Assembly: GCF_002209535.1 (NCBI RefSeq)
Contig: NZ_NJIG01000009.1
Location: 124,001-188,000, forward strand
Reading direction: 5' to 3'
DNA from: Achromobacter marplatensis
GTDB lineage: Bacteria; Pseudomonadota; Gammaproteobacteria; Burkholderiales; Burkholderiaceae_B
Length of the DNA: 64,000 nucleotides
A program made the translations under genes and the position numbers. Below the pieces are notes generated by a model. It saw only the letters and a program-made list of their open reading frames with translations. It had not been told where the DNA came from and made no database searches. Each line of letters opens with the position of its first letter. The first letter of the stretch is position 1. Of this stretch, positions 38,474 through 46,799 are shown one piece after another.

Positions 38474-39496
38474 ATGAATCGCTACAAGCTGCTTGCACTG
38501 GCCGCCGCCCTGACGGGCGTGATGGGCGCCGCCTCCGCCGAGACCACGCTGACGGTCTACACCGCGCTCGAAGCCGACCAGATCAAGGTCTACCAGGCCG
38601 CGTTCGAACGCGCGAATCCCGACATCAAGATCCAGTGGGTCCGTGACTCCACCGGCATCATCGCCGCCAAGCTGCTGGCCGAAAAGAGCAACCCCAAGGC
38701 CGACGTCATCTGGGGCTTGGCTGGCACGGCGCTGGGCCTGATGGACAAGGAAGGCATGCTGCAACCCTACGCCCCCAAGGGCCTGGACCAGATCGCCGCC
38801 AACATGCGCGACGCCAAGGCCGAGCCGTCGTGGGTCGGCATGGACGGCTACGCCGCCGCCATCTGCTTCAACACCATCGAAGCCGAAAAGCAGAAGCTGC
38901 CCAAGCCCACGTCGTGGGAGGACCTGACCAAGCCGGTCTATGCCGGCAAGATCGTCATGCCGAACCCGGCCTCCTCGGGCACGGGCTTTCTGGACGTCAG
39001 CGCCTGGCTGCAGATCTTCGGTGAAGAGAAGGGCTGGGCCTACATGGACGCCCTGCACAAGAATATCGGTTCGTACACGCACTCCGGTTCGAAGCCTTGC
39101 AACATGGCGGCCGCGGGCGAGTTCCCGATCGGCGTGTCGTTCGACTACCGCGCGGCCAAGCTGAAGGCCGACGGCGCGCCCGTCGAAGCCGTGTTCCCGT
39201 CGGAAGGCCTGGGCTGGGAAGTCGAAGCCACCGCCATCATGAAGGGCACGAAGAACCTGGAAGCCGCCCGCAAGCTGGCCGACTTCTCGGCCAGCCGCGA
39301 AGCCAACGAACTGTACAAGGCCAACTTCGCGGTGCTGGCGATCCCGTCCATCGCCACGGTCAACCCCAACCTGCCGGCTGACCTGACCAAGCGCATGATC
39401 AAGAACGACTTCGTGTGGGCCGCCACGAACCGCGAACGCATCATCGCCGAATGGACCAAGCGTTACGACGGCAAGTCCGAGCCGAAGAAGAAGTAA
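38474..39496 (+). CDS. AEP ABC transporter, substrate-binding protein
   Basis: This 340-residue periplasmic protein has a signal peptide at about 1-22 (cut near ASA-ET). It belongs to the group of iron/polyamine-like binding proteins used for AEP (start of mature part TTLTVYTALEADQIKVYQ). The Lys-rich C-terminus (SEPKKK) is unremarkable. The gene has GGAG before the ATG and lies 124 bp after phnX. It completes the AEP importer with the ATPase and fused permease. Confidence 0.86.
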   Translation: MNRYKLLALAAALTGVMGAASAETTLTVYTALEADQIKVYQAAFERANPDIKIQWVRDSTGIIAAKLLAEKSNPKADVIWGLAGTALGLMDKEGMLQPYAPKGLDQIAANMRDAKAEPSWVGMDGYAAAICFNTIEAEKQKLPKPTSWEDLTKPVYAGKIVMPNPASSGTGFLDVSAWLQIFGEEKGWAYMDALHKNIGSYTHSGSKPCNMAAAGEFPIGVSFDYRAAKLKADGAPVEAVFPSEGLGWEVEATAIMKGTKNLEAARKLADFSASREANELYKANFAVLAIPSIATVNPNLPADLTKRMIKNDFVWAATNRERIIAEWTKRYDGKSEPKKK

Positions 39497-39599
39497 GCAT
39501 CCGCCAATGCGGCCGCGCGGCTTGCCCCGCGCCGCCGCCCGCCGGGAAGCGCCGCAGTGCGGCAGCTTCCCTCGCTATTCCTCCAGCAATGTTCCCGAG

Positions 39600-40727
39600 A
39601 TGAAAACTTACGACGTAATCGTGGTGGGCGCAGGGATGCTCGGCATCGCGCACGCCTGGGCTGCCGCCAAGCGCGGCTTGTCGGTGGCCGTGATCGAACG
39701 CAGCCGCCAGGCGCACGGCGCCACGATCCGCAACTTCGGCCAGGTCATCGTGACCGGCCAGCCGCCCGGCATGATGCTGTCGCACGCGCAGCAGGCCCGC
39801 GAGCTGTGGCTGGATCTGGCCTCCAAGGCTGGCTTCCATGTGCGCGCCAACGGCGCCCTGGTGCTGGCCCGCAATGCCGATGAGGCCACCGTGCTCGAGG
39901 AGTTCGCGGACACCCGACTGAAGCAGGAAGGCTATCGTGCCGACCTGCTGTCCGCCCGCGACGTGGCCGGCCTGTACGACGGCCAATTGGCGCACCACTG
40001 CATGGGGCTGCGCGGCCACGATGATTTGCAGATTTACTCCCGCGAGGCCTTGCCGGCGATCACGCGCTATCTGGCTGAAGCCCTGGGCGTGACCTTCATC
40101 ACCGGCACGCTCGCGCGCGCCGTGGAAAACGGCCTGGTCGGCACGACCGCCGGCGACTTCGAGGGCAAGCATGTGTTCGTGTGTCCCGGCCACGACTACC
40201 TGACCCTGTTGCCCGAACGCTTCGCGCCGCTGAACCTGGAAATCACCCGGCTGCAGATGCTGCGCGCGGCGTTCGAGACGAACCCCATCGCGCTGGACCG
40301 ACCGTTGCTGACGGGCTTGTCCTGCGTGCACTACGGCGCTTTTTCGGATCTGCCGTCAGCGCAAGCCCTGCGCGACGTGATCCAGGCGCGCACGCCGATG
40401 CTGCTGGAAAATGGCATCCACCTGCTGATCAGCCCCACGCCTTATGGCGAACTGATCATCGGAGATTCGCACCGCTATGGCCAGGATGCGTTCCCGTTCA
40501 ATGACGAGGCGGTCGACAACGCCATGCTGGACCTGGCGTCGCAGGCCCTGGGCGCGCGTTTGCGCGTGGTGGAGCGCTGGCAGGGGGTGTATGGCGCCCA
40601 CGGTCCGGCGCCGTTCTCGGTGATGCCGGTGGACGCGGCCACGACCGTGGCGGTCATGCACTCCGGCGTCGGCATGACGGTGGGGCTGGCGATCGGCGAA
40701 CGCACGGTGGCAGGCGCGATCGGGTAG
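39600..40727 (+). CDS. FAD-dependent amine oxidoreductase of the phosphonate locus
   Basis: The 375-residue DAO-fold protein starts with the dinucleotide motif VIVVGAGMLGIAHA and has a C-terminal substrate-domain ending (HSGVGMTVGLAIGE). It fits TIGR03364-like oxidoreductases that recur in AEP clusters. Some enzymes of this kind are reported to oxidise AEP or N-substituted AEP. With PhnX but no PhnW transaminase in the locus, it probably provides phosphonoacetaldehyde by oxidative deamination. This role is inference. The start ATG 39600 has only a weak ribosome site. Confidence 0.82.
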   Translation: MKTYDVIVVGAGMLGIAHAWAAAKRGLSVAVIERSRQAHGATIRNFGQVIVTGQPPGMMLSHAQQARELWLDLASKAGFHVRANGALVLARNADEATVLEEFADTRLKQEGYRADLLSARDVAGLYDGQLAHHCMGLRGHDDLQIYSREALPAITRYLAEALGVTFITGTLARAVENGLVGTTAGDFEGKHVFVCPGHDYLTLLPERFAPLNLEITRLQMLRAAFETNPIALDRPLLTGLSCVHYGAFSDLPSAQALRDVIQARTPMLLENGIHLLISPTPYGELIIGDSHRYGQDAFPFNDEAVDNAMLDLASQALGARLRVVERWQGVYGAHGPAPFSVMPVDAATTVAVMHSGVGMTVGLAIGERTVAGAIG

Positions 40728-40754
40728 GGGGCGCTTCGCGCCGCGCGCAATGAA

Positions 40755-40781
40755 AAGGGCCTCGCGATGTGCGAGGCCCTT
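40755..40781. terminator. Bidirectional terminator after the phosphonate operon
   Basis: An 11-bp stem AAGGGCCTCGC / GCGAGGCCCTT with a GATGT loop lies between the convergent FAD oxidoreductase and Rieske genes, with a short T run on the minus strand. Confidence 0.8.
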
Positions 40782-40821
40782 GTTCCGACTGCGGCAAGCC
40801 CTGCGTAGACAGAACCTGCGC

Positions 40822-41967
40822 TTACACGTCCTGCATGATCCGCCGGTACCACTCGTGGAAGTGCTGCATGCCGTCTTCCATCGGCGACTGGTAGGGGCCG
40901 GCCTCATTCACGCCGCGCAGCATCAGGGCCTTGCGGCCCGCATCCATGCGTTCGGCGATCTCATCGTCTTCGATGGCCGTTTCCATGTAGGCGGCGCGCT
41001 GCGCCTCGACGAATTCGCGTTCGAACGCCGAGATTTCCTCGGGGTAGTAGAACTCGACGACGTTGACGGTTTCCTGCGGGCTCTTCGGATACAGCGTGGA
41101 CAGCACCAGCACGTGCGGATAGAGCTCGATCATGTGGGTCGGGAAATACGTGACCCACACCGCACCGAAATCCGGCGCGTCGCCGTCGCGGAACGACAGC
41201 AGGCGGTCGTGCCACTGCTTGTAGACGTCCGAACCGGGTTGCGCCAGCGCGTTGTGCACGCCGACCTTCTGCAGGCTGTACCAGTCGTTGAATTCCCAGG
41301 TCAGGTCGTCGCAGGTGACGAAACGGCCCAAGCCGGGGTGGAACGGACCGACGTGGTAATCCTCAAGATAGACCTCGATGAAGGTCTTCCAGTTGTAGTT
41401 GCACTGATGCACTTCGACATGGTCGAGCACGTAGTCGCCGAAGTTGAACTCGGGACGCGAGAACAGCGGAGCCATGTCGGAGGCCGGATCGCGCGGGCCT
41501 TCGAACAGCAGGCCGTGGCAATCGCGCAGCCGGAACTTCTGCAAGTTCATGCAGGGCGTGGTCTCGAACTGCGGCGCGCCCAACAACTCGCCCTGGTTGT
41601 TGTACGTCCAGCGGTGCAACGGACAAACGATGTTGCCGCCAGTGGCTTTCAGATTGCCCTGGGAATTGCAGTTGCCGGCCACATTGCCGGCCTCGCCGCC
41701 CAGCATCAACGCCTGGCGGTGACGGCAGACATTTGAGATGAGTTCAACGCCTTGCTGGTTGCGAACCAGCACGCGTCCTGCGTTTTCCTGAACCAACGTA
41801 CGCCAATCCCCGATCTCGGGCACCAATTTCTGGTGGCCGACGTATTGCGAGGATTGCTTGAAAATGAGTTCTTGCTCGCGGGCAAAGAGGGCTTCGTCAA
41901 AATAAGCACTGACGGGTAGCTGGGTGCGAGCTGGCACGACATGTGCCATCCGACCGATGTCGGTCAT
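40822..41967 (-). CDS. Rieske-type aromatic ring-hydroxylating oxygenase, alpha subunit
   Basis: This 381-residue protein has the Rieske [2Fe-2S] ligands C81-x-H83 and C115-x2-H118 and a mononuclear iron site in EVYLEDYHVGPFHPGLG. The spacer between the two Rieske pairs is 31 residues, about twice the usual, and contains an extra cysteine (C100). The general type includes choline/carnitine/betaine and aromatic oxygenases. No reductase gene is adjacent. It is convergent with the AEP operon, so a link to AEP-related amines is possible but unsupported. Confidence 0.83.
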   Translation of the reverse strand: MTDIGRMAHVVPARTQLPVSAYFDEALFAREQELIFKQSSQYVGHQKLVPEIGDWRTLVQENAGRVLVRNQQGVELISNVCRHRQALMLGGEAGNVAGNCNSQGNLKATGGNIVCPLHRWTYNNQGELLGAPQFETTPCMNLQKFRLRDCHGLLFEGPRDPASDMAPLFSRPEFNFGDYVLDHVEVHQCNYNWKTFIEVYLEDYHVGPFHPGLGRFVTCDDLTWEFNDWYSLQKVGVHNALAQPGSDVYKQWHDRLLSFRDGDAPDFGAVWVTYFPTHMIELYPHVLVLSTLYPKSPQETVNVVEFYYPEEISAFEREFVEAQRAAYMETAIEDDEIAERMDAGRKALMLRGVNEAGPYQSPMEDGMQHFHEWYRRIMQDV

Positions 41968-42261
41968 GATTCCCTCCGCTCGGATAAAAAAGCCAGGACG
42001 GTTTGAGCTCTGCCAAGCGCTTTTGTTTCAAGCCCAGCGATTTTGCGAACTGCTCGTGCAAACGCTTGAGCTCAACTGTCGAGCTTGGCTAAATCCGTGC
42101 TGGCGCGAAGAAAAATCGGTGTCTGGCCGATCAAATAAGCCGTGAATTGTACCCCAAGGGATTCCCCTACGCCCGTGAAGATCCGTGAAGCTTGGTGAAG
42201 TTATGGAGGGGGGTGTTTGGCCGGGTGCAAAACCCGATTAACCCTTCACGGCGTAGGTCTT
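41968..42261. other. Upstream region of the Rieske gene
   Basis: No gene is seen. There is a 10-bp palindrome TTGAGCTCAA at 42066-42075 and AAGCGCTT at 42016-42023. A 14/15-bp inverted repeat pairs 42166-42180 with 42244-42257 (CCTACGCC...GGCGTAGG), with CGTGAAG repeated three times from 42174. On the minus strand CGGGTTTTGCACCCG downstream of the acyltransferase may be part of its terminator. Confidence 0.5.
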
Positions 42262-43272
42262 TCAGACGAGTCGGCGGGTCGCCGGATGGCGCCTGAGCGG
42301 CCAGCTGCTGGCCGCCGACAGGCCGAAGACAGCAAGCGTCAGCAGCGGCACCGTCCAGGCATCGCGATCGCCGCCCGTGAATGCGCCGGCGCGGCGCGCC
42401 ACGTCCAGGAACACCGGGTGGATCAGATACACGCCGAACGTCAGCGGTGCCAGCGCGGCCAGCCGCGGCAACCGGGGCGAGGACACGATCCACTGGAATG
42501 CGGCCAGCGACATGAACGGCACGGTCAGGCTGAAGTAGTCGTAGAAGTAGGTGTCCAGCGTGTGGCCGTTGGACATGGCCGTCACGCCCAGCGCGGTGGC
42601 GGCGACGCTGGCCGCCAGCATCAGGCCCGGCCGGGGTATGCGCATTTCGCCGTCGAAGATCAGGCGGCCGGCCACGAAGTAGCCCAGATAGGGCAGGAAC
42701 CAGGTCAGGAAGAAACCGTGCGGCGCGCCCAGCGCACGGCGATACAGCGCGTCCAGGATCGCCACGCCCAGGATGCCCACCACCCAGAGCGAGCGGCCGC
42801 GGGGCGTGCTCCGCGCATACAGCATGCGGGCCAGCGGGGCGAAGAGGTACAGCCCCACGATCATGTACAGGTACCAGAGGTGGTAATACGGTTCGCCCTG
42901 GACGACCTTGCGCGGCCAGAAGGAAAAGTCGACGCGCCCGTCGTCCCACCAGTCCAGCCCCGTGCGCCACGTCAGGTAGAACAGAGTCCAGAACACCAGC
43001 GGCGCGCAGATGCGCGCCATGCGACGGCTGTAGAACTTGAGGGCGTCCTGGGGCTTGCCGGGATCCAGCAGCAATGCGCCGCTGACCATGACAAAGACAG
43101 GCACGCACCAGCGCGCCGCCGAGTCATACAGGTTGGCGGCCAGCCACGCACCGCCGCCGTAGGCGGCCGGGTCGCTGACGATCAGCGCCGCGCTGTGCAG
43201 CAGGACGACTGCCACGGCCGCCAGCCAGCGGGCGGCGTCCAGGCGGGCGTATCGGTCTTCGGTATCAGGCAT
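42262..43272 (-). CDS. Acyltransferase 3 family membrane protein
   Basis: This 336-residue protein has about ten membrane segments. It begins with the family pattern RLDAARWLAAVAVVLLH, holding the conserved arginine and the catalytic-site histidine in the first helix. Members transfer acyl groups to sugars of surface polysaccharides, peptidoglycan or osmolytes (WecH, OatA, OpgC). No polysaccharide genes are nearby, so the substrate is open. Confidence 0.85.
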   Translation of the reverse strand: MPDTEDRYARLDAARWLAAVAVVLLHSAALIVSDPAAYGGGAWLAANLYDSAARWCVPVFVMVSGALLLDPGKPQDALKFYSRRMARICAPLVFWTLFYLTWRTGLDWWDDGRVDFSFWPRKVVQGEPYYHLWYLYMIVGLYLFAPLARMLYARSTPRGRSLWVVGILGVAILDALYRRALGAPHGFFLTWFLPYLGYFVAGRLIFDGEMRIPRPGLMLAASVAATALGVTAMSNGHTLDTYFYDYFSLTVPFMSLAAFQWIVSSPRLPRLAALAPLTFGVYLIHPVFLDVARRAGAFTGGDRDAWTVPLLTLAVFGLSAASSWPLRRHPATRRLV

Positions 43273-43352
43273 CCGTGCTCCCGCTGGTGAATCTTCTTCA
43301 CCTTAGCAGCGGCAAGCGCCCGGTTTCTGTATCCAGCGGTTAGGCAAGGCGT

Positions 43353-43386
43353 AAAAAACCGACAGGACCCAGGTGGGCGCTGTCGG
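43353..43386 (-). terminator. Terminator after the Bug receptor gene
   Basis: On the minus strand CCGACAG ... CTGTCGG with an inner GC-rich loop is followed by TTTTTTA. It lies about 100 bp after the stop of the Bug gene. Confidence 0.75.
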
Positions 43387-43483
43387 GGAAAGGGCGACGG
43401 GCCGAGTGGCCTGCCGCCGTTTCGCGGGTCGGCAAGACCGCGAACGATTTGTCACTAAACCGTTGGCGCGGAGCCGCGCTCGC

Positions 43484-44452
43484 TTATTGCAGGACGATGT
43501 TGGCCTGCTTGATCAGTTGCGACACGATCGGCTGTTCTGTCTTGATCTGCTTGTCCAATTCGGCCGCCGTGCCCGAACGCGGGTCGATGCCCATGTCCAG
43601 CATGCGCTTCTTCACGGCCTCGTCCTGCAGGGTGTCGGTCAGCGCGGCCTGCAGCTTCGCCAGGACCGGAGCCGGGGTGCCCTTGGGCGCCACGAAGCTG
43701 AACCAGGCGGTCATGTCGAAGGCGGGGTAGCCCTCTTCGGCCAGCGTCTGCAGTTTCGGCAGCGTCGCCAGCCGCGACGGGCTGGTGATGGCGAAAACCT
43801 TGACCTTGCCGGCGTCCGCCTGCGGCATGCCGGTGGCGACCATGTCGAAGAACAGGTCGACGTCGCCGCTGATCAGGGCGGGCAGGGCCTGGGTCGCGCC
43901 CTTGAAGGGCACGTGCAGGATGTCGATGCCGGCGCGTTCCTTGAACAGTTCGCCGGCCAGGTGCGACGACGTGCCGGGCCCGAAGGTCGCGAACGTCAGC
44001 TTGCCCGGGTTCTGCTTGGCGTAGGCCACGACGTCCTGCGTGCTGTTGAAGGGCCGCTTGGGGCTGGACAGCAGCACCAGCGGGCCGACGCCCACCATGC
44101 CGATTGGCGAGAAACTGTCCGGGTCGTAAGGCAGTTCCTTGTACAGATAGCGGTTCGTCACCAGCGTGGAGTTCGTGGCCATCAGGATGGTGTAGCCGTC
44201 GGGCTGTTCCCGCGAGACGAACGCCGCCCCGATGGACGTGCCGGCGCCCGCCTTGTTCTCCACGATCATGGGCTGGCCCAGCGTCTTGGCCATGCGTTCG
44301 GCCAGGATGCGGGTCAGCACATCGGTGGCGCCGCCGGCCGGGAAGGGCGAGACGACCTTGATCGGCCGGGCCGGATACGTGTCGGCCTGCGCGCCCAGTG
44401 CGGCGGCGCTAAGCAATACGGTGGCCAGCAGTTTGATGCTCGTGCGAATCAT
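43484..44452 (-). CDS. Bug-family (tripartite tricarboxylate) substrate-binding protein
   Basis: This 322-residue periplasmic receptor has a signal peptide at about 1-23 (cut near GAQA-DT) and the motifs YPARPIKVVSPFPAGGATD and VENKAGAGTSIGAAFV. It is an orphan receptor with no TctA/TctB genes beside it. An IclR regulator is divergent and an exact palindrome lies between them, so expression is probably inducible. The ligand is unknown, most likely a carboxylate. Confidence 0.88.
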   Translation of the reverse strand: MIRTSIKLLATVLLSAAALGAQADTYPARPIKVVSPFPAGGATDVLTRILAERMAKTLGQPMIVENKAGAGTSIGAAFVSREQPDGYTILMATNSTLVTNRYLYKELPYDPDSFSPIGMVGVGPLVLLSSPKRPFNSTQDVVAYAKQNPGKLTFATFGPGTSSHLAGELFKERAGIDILHVPFKGATQALPALISGDVDLFFDMVATGMPQADAGKVKVFAITSPSRLATLPKLQTLAEEGYPAFDMTAWFSFVAPKGTPAPVLAKLQAALTDTLQDEAVKKRMLDMGIDPRSGTAAELDKQIKTEQPIVSQLIKQANIVLQ

Positions 44453-44557
44453 GTTTTCCCCTTGGAATCGCGTGCGTGAGTGGATCGCCGGGCTTGGCTT
44501 GACCGAACCGCGCTGCGGGAAGCATTGCGGGGGCTTGCCAAGTCTCCTTGGATCATT

Positions 44558-44580
44558 TAAATTCCGTTATATGGAATTTA
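44558..44580. promoter_or_regulatory. Palindromic operator between Bug and IclR genes
   Basis: TAAATTCC-GTTATAT-GGAATTTA is an exact 8-bp inverted repeat with a 7-nt spacer. It lies 106 bp from the Bug start and 44 bp from the IclR start, a natural IclR binding site candidate. Confidence 0.65.
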
Positions 44581-44623
44581 GTTTTGTTATTCGAAATAAA
44601 CTATAAAAACGAAGCGAATAGAA

Positions 44624-45478
44624 ATGCAATCTTTTTCTGACACCAAGCGCGTCATCCACGCCGCCACCAAACCCGACGAGACGCTGGAGCTCAGCCAGCC
44701 GGCGCGGCGCAAACGCACCGCTGGCGTAGGCGAAGGCGCCAATTCGCCCGACTTCATCACCGCGCTGGCGCGGGGGCTGGACGTGCTGCGGTGTTTTCGC
44801 CACGGCGTGACCGCGCTGGGCAACCTGGACCTGGCGCGCCTGACCGGCCTGCCCAAGCCCACGATCAGCCGCATCAGCTACACGCTGACCGAGCTGGGTT
44901 ACCTGCGCTATCACCCCGACACCGGCAAGTATTCGCCCGGCTATGGCGTGCTGGCGCTGGGCTTTGGCCTGCTGGCAGGGCTGGAGGTACGCGAACTGGC
45001 CAAGGCCTCGATGACCGAATTGGCCCGTGACACCGGCGGCGCGGTTGCGCTCGGCGCCTTCGATGGCGACGCCATGACCTATGTCGAAGCCATCCACGGG
45101 TCCTCCGCGCTGTACTTGCGGCTGCCCGTCGGCTATCGCGCCAGCCTGGACAGCGCGATGGGCCGAGCGTATCTGGCCAGCCTGCCTGCCAGCGCCTGTG
45201 ACGAGGTGCTGGCGCGCCTGGGGCCGGCCGCGCCGCCTGTCGACGCCATTGCCCGCGCCCGTCTGGAGCTGCAGGAATCGGGCTGTTGCTTCGCCATTGG
45301 CGAGTGGCAATCTGGCATCAACGCCGTCGCCGTGCCGTTCACGTCCATCACGGGCGAAGGCGTCTTCGTGATGAGCTGCGGCGGCCCCGCCAGCCTGTTG
45401 CCGGAACCGGACTTGCGTACGCGCGTGGGCCCCGCACTGCGCGCGGCGATCGCGGGTCTTGCCGGGGCGTCGGCCTGA
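44624..45478 (+). CDS. IclR-family transcriptional regulator
   Basis: This 284-residue regulator has a winged helix at about residues 44-105 (ARGLDVLRCFRHG and LARLTGLPKPTISRISYTL) and an effector-binding IclR domain at about 115-280. The first 40 residues are a basic, unstructured extension. It is divergent from an orphan Bug receptor and probably controls it. Confidence 0.88.
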   Translation: MQSFSDTKRVIHAATKPDETLELSQPARRKRTAGVGEGANSPDFITALARGLDVLRCFRHGVTALGNLDLARLTGLPKPTISRISYTLTELGYLRYHPDTGKYSPGYGVLALGFGLLAGLEVRELAKASMTELARDTGGAVALGAFDGDAMTYVEAIHGSSALYLRLPVGYRASLDSAMGRAYLASLPASACDEVLARLGPAAPPVDAIARARLELQESGCCFAIGEWQSGINAVAVPFTSITGEGVFVMSCGGPASLLPEPDLRTRVGPALRAAIAGLAGASA

Positions 45479-45560
45479 TCGTCCGGGCACACGCGGGTCC
45501 GGCGTGGCTATCTCGTACAATTCGGAGATTGATCCACCCCTAGCGCCCTCGGAGACCCGT

Positions 45561-45827
45561 TTGGCCAAACCCACACCAGCCGATCCGCAGATCGACGACC
45601 GTCCCTTGCCCCAGGATTTCGAAACGGCCCTGGCCGAATTGGAGTCATTGGTTGCGGCCATGGAAGACGGCTCGTTGCCGCTTGAGCAATCGCTGGCCGC
45701 CTACCGGCGCGGCGTCGCGCTCACCCGGGTCTGCCAGGACCGCTTGGCGCAGGCCGAACAGCAGGTCAAGGTCCTGGAAGGCGACTTGCTGCGTCCGCTG
45801 GATCCGGCGGCGCTGGATGACGAATAA
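45561..45827 (+). CDS. xseB: Exodeoxyribonuclease VII small subunit
   Basis: XseB joins XseA to form exonuclease VII. The 88-residue protein has the conserved core FETALAELESLVAAMEDGSLPLEQSLAAYRRGVAL. I start it at TTG 45561 because GGAG lies six bases upstream; the open frame further upstream overlaps the IclR gene. It is the first gene of xseB-ispA-dxs, a standard order in proteobacteria. Confidence 0.92.
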   Translation: MAKPTPADPQIDDRPLPQDFETALAELESLVAAMEDGSLPLEQSLAAYRRGVALTRVCQDRLAQAEQQVKVLEGDLLRPLDPAALDDE

Positions 45828-45834
45828 GAACCCG

Positions 45835-46746
45835 ATGAAGCAAACTCAACTCGCTTTCCCGGAGTGGCTGCAGGGCCGTGTGCGGCACGTCGAAGACGTC
45901 CTCGACGACCTGATGCCCCCCGCGGATGTGCTGCCTGTCCGTCTCCACGAAGCCATGCGCTACGCCGTCCTGGGCGGTGGCAAGCGCGTGCGCGCCGCGA
46001 TGGTCTACGCCGCCGGGCAAGCGTGCCCGGTCAGCGGCAGCGTGCTGGCCATCGAAGCGTCGCTGGACCGCGCCGCCGCGGCGGTGGAATTGATCCACGC
46101 GTATTCGCTGGTGCATGACGACCTGCCTTGCATGGACGACGATACGCTGCGCCGCGGCCAGCCCACGACGCACGTGAAGTTCGACGAAGCCACTGCCATG
46201 CTGGCGGGCGACGCCTTGCAGCCGCTGGCCTTCGATCTGCTGGCCTCGATGCCGATTGCGCCTGCGCTGATCGTGCAGGCCACGCAGTCGCTGGCGCGCG
46301 CCGCCGGCAGCCAGGGCATGGCGGGCGGCCAGGCCATCGACCTGCTCAGCGTCGGCCGTTCGCTGTCGCGCGACGACCTCCAGACCATGCACAGCATGAA
46401 GACCGGCGCCATGCTGGCCTGCAGCGTTGCGCTGGGCGGCATCGTCGCGGGTGCCAGTTCGGCGTCGCGCCAGGCGCTGGACGCCTACGCGCAAGCAATG
46501 GGCCTGGCATTCCAGGTCGTGGACGACATCCTTGACGTGACCGCCGACACGGCCAGCCTGGGCAAGACCCCTGGCAAGGACGCGGCGGAGAACAAGCCGA
46601 CGTACGTGTCGCTCCTGGGCCTGTCCGAGGCGCGCGCGTTCGCCGACGAATTGCGTGAAGCAGCGCTGGCGGCGCTGGCACCGCTGGGCGATGCCGGCGG
46701 ACGCTTGGCGCAACTGGCCGACTTCATCGTCCTTCGAGACCGCTGA
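45835..46746 (+). CDS. ispA: Farnesyl diphosphate synthase (polyprenyl synthase)
   Basis: IspA condenses IPP with DMAPP and then GPP to make farnesyl diphosphate. The 303-residue protein has the first aspartate motif in HDDLPCMDDD, the second in FQVVDDILD and the substrate loop GGGKRVRAAM. An earlier in-frame ATG at 45817 overlaps the xseB end and is equally possible. Neither has a good ribosome site. Confidence 0.94.
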   Translation: MKQTQLAFPEWLQGRVRHVEDVLDDLMPPADVLPVRLHEAMRYAVLGGGKRVRAAMVYAAGQACPVSGSVLAIEASLDRAAAAVELIHAYSLVHDDLPCMDDDTLRRGQPTTHVKFDEATAMLAGDALQPLAFDLLASMPIAPALIVQATQSLARAAGSQGMAGGQAIDLLSVGRSLSRDDLQTMHSMKTGAMLACSVALGGIVAGASSASRQALDAYAQAMGLAFQVVDDILDVTADTASLGKTPGKDAAENKPTYVSLLGLSEARAFADELREAALAALAPLGDAGGRLAQLADFIVLRDR

Positions 46747-46799
46747 TCCGTGACTAGCCCGGCTTGAATCCACGCCGGGTCAACGAACCCCATAAAAGC

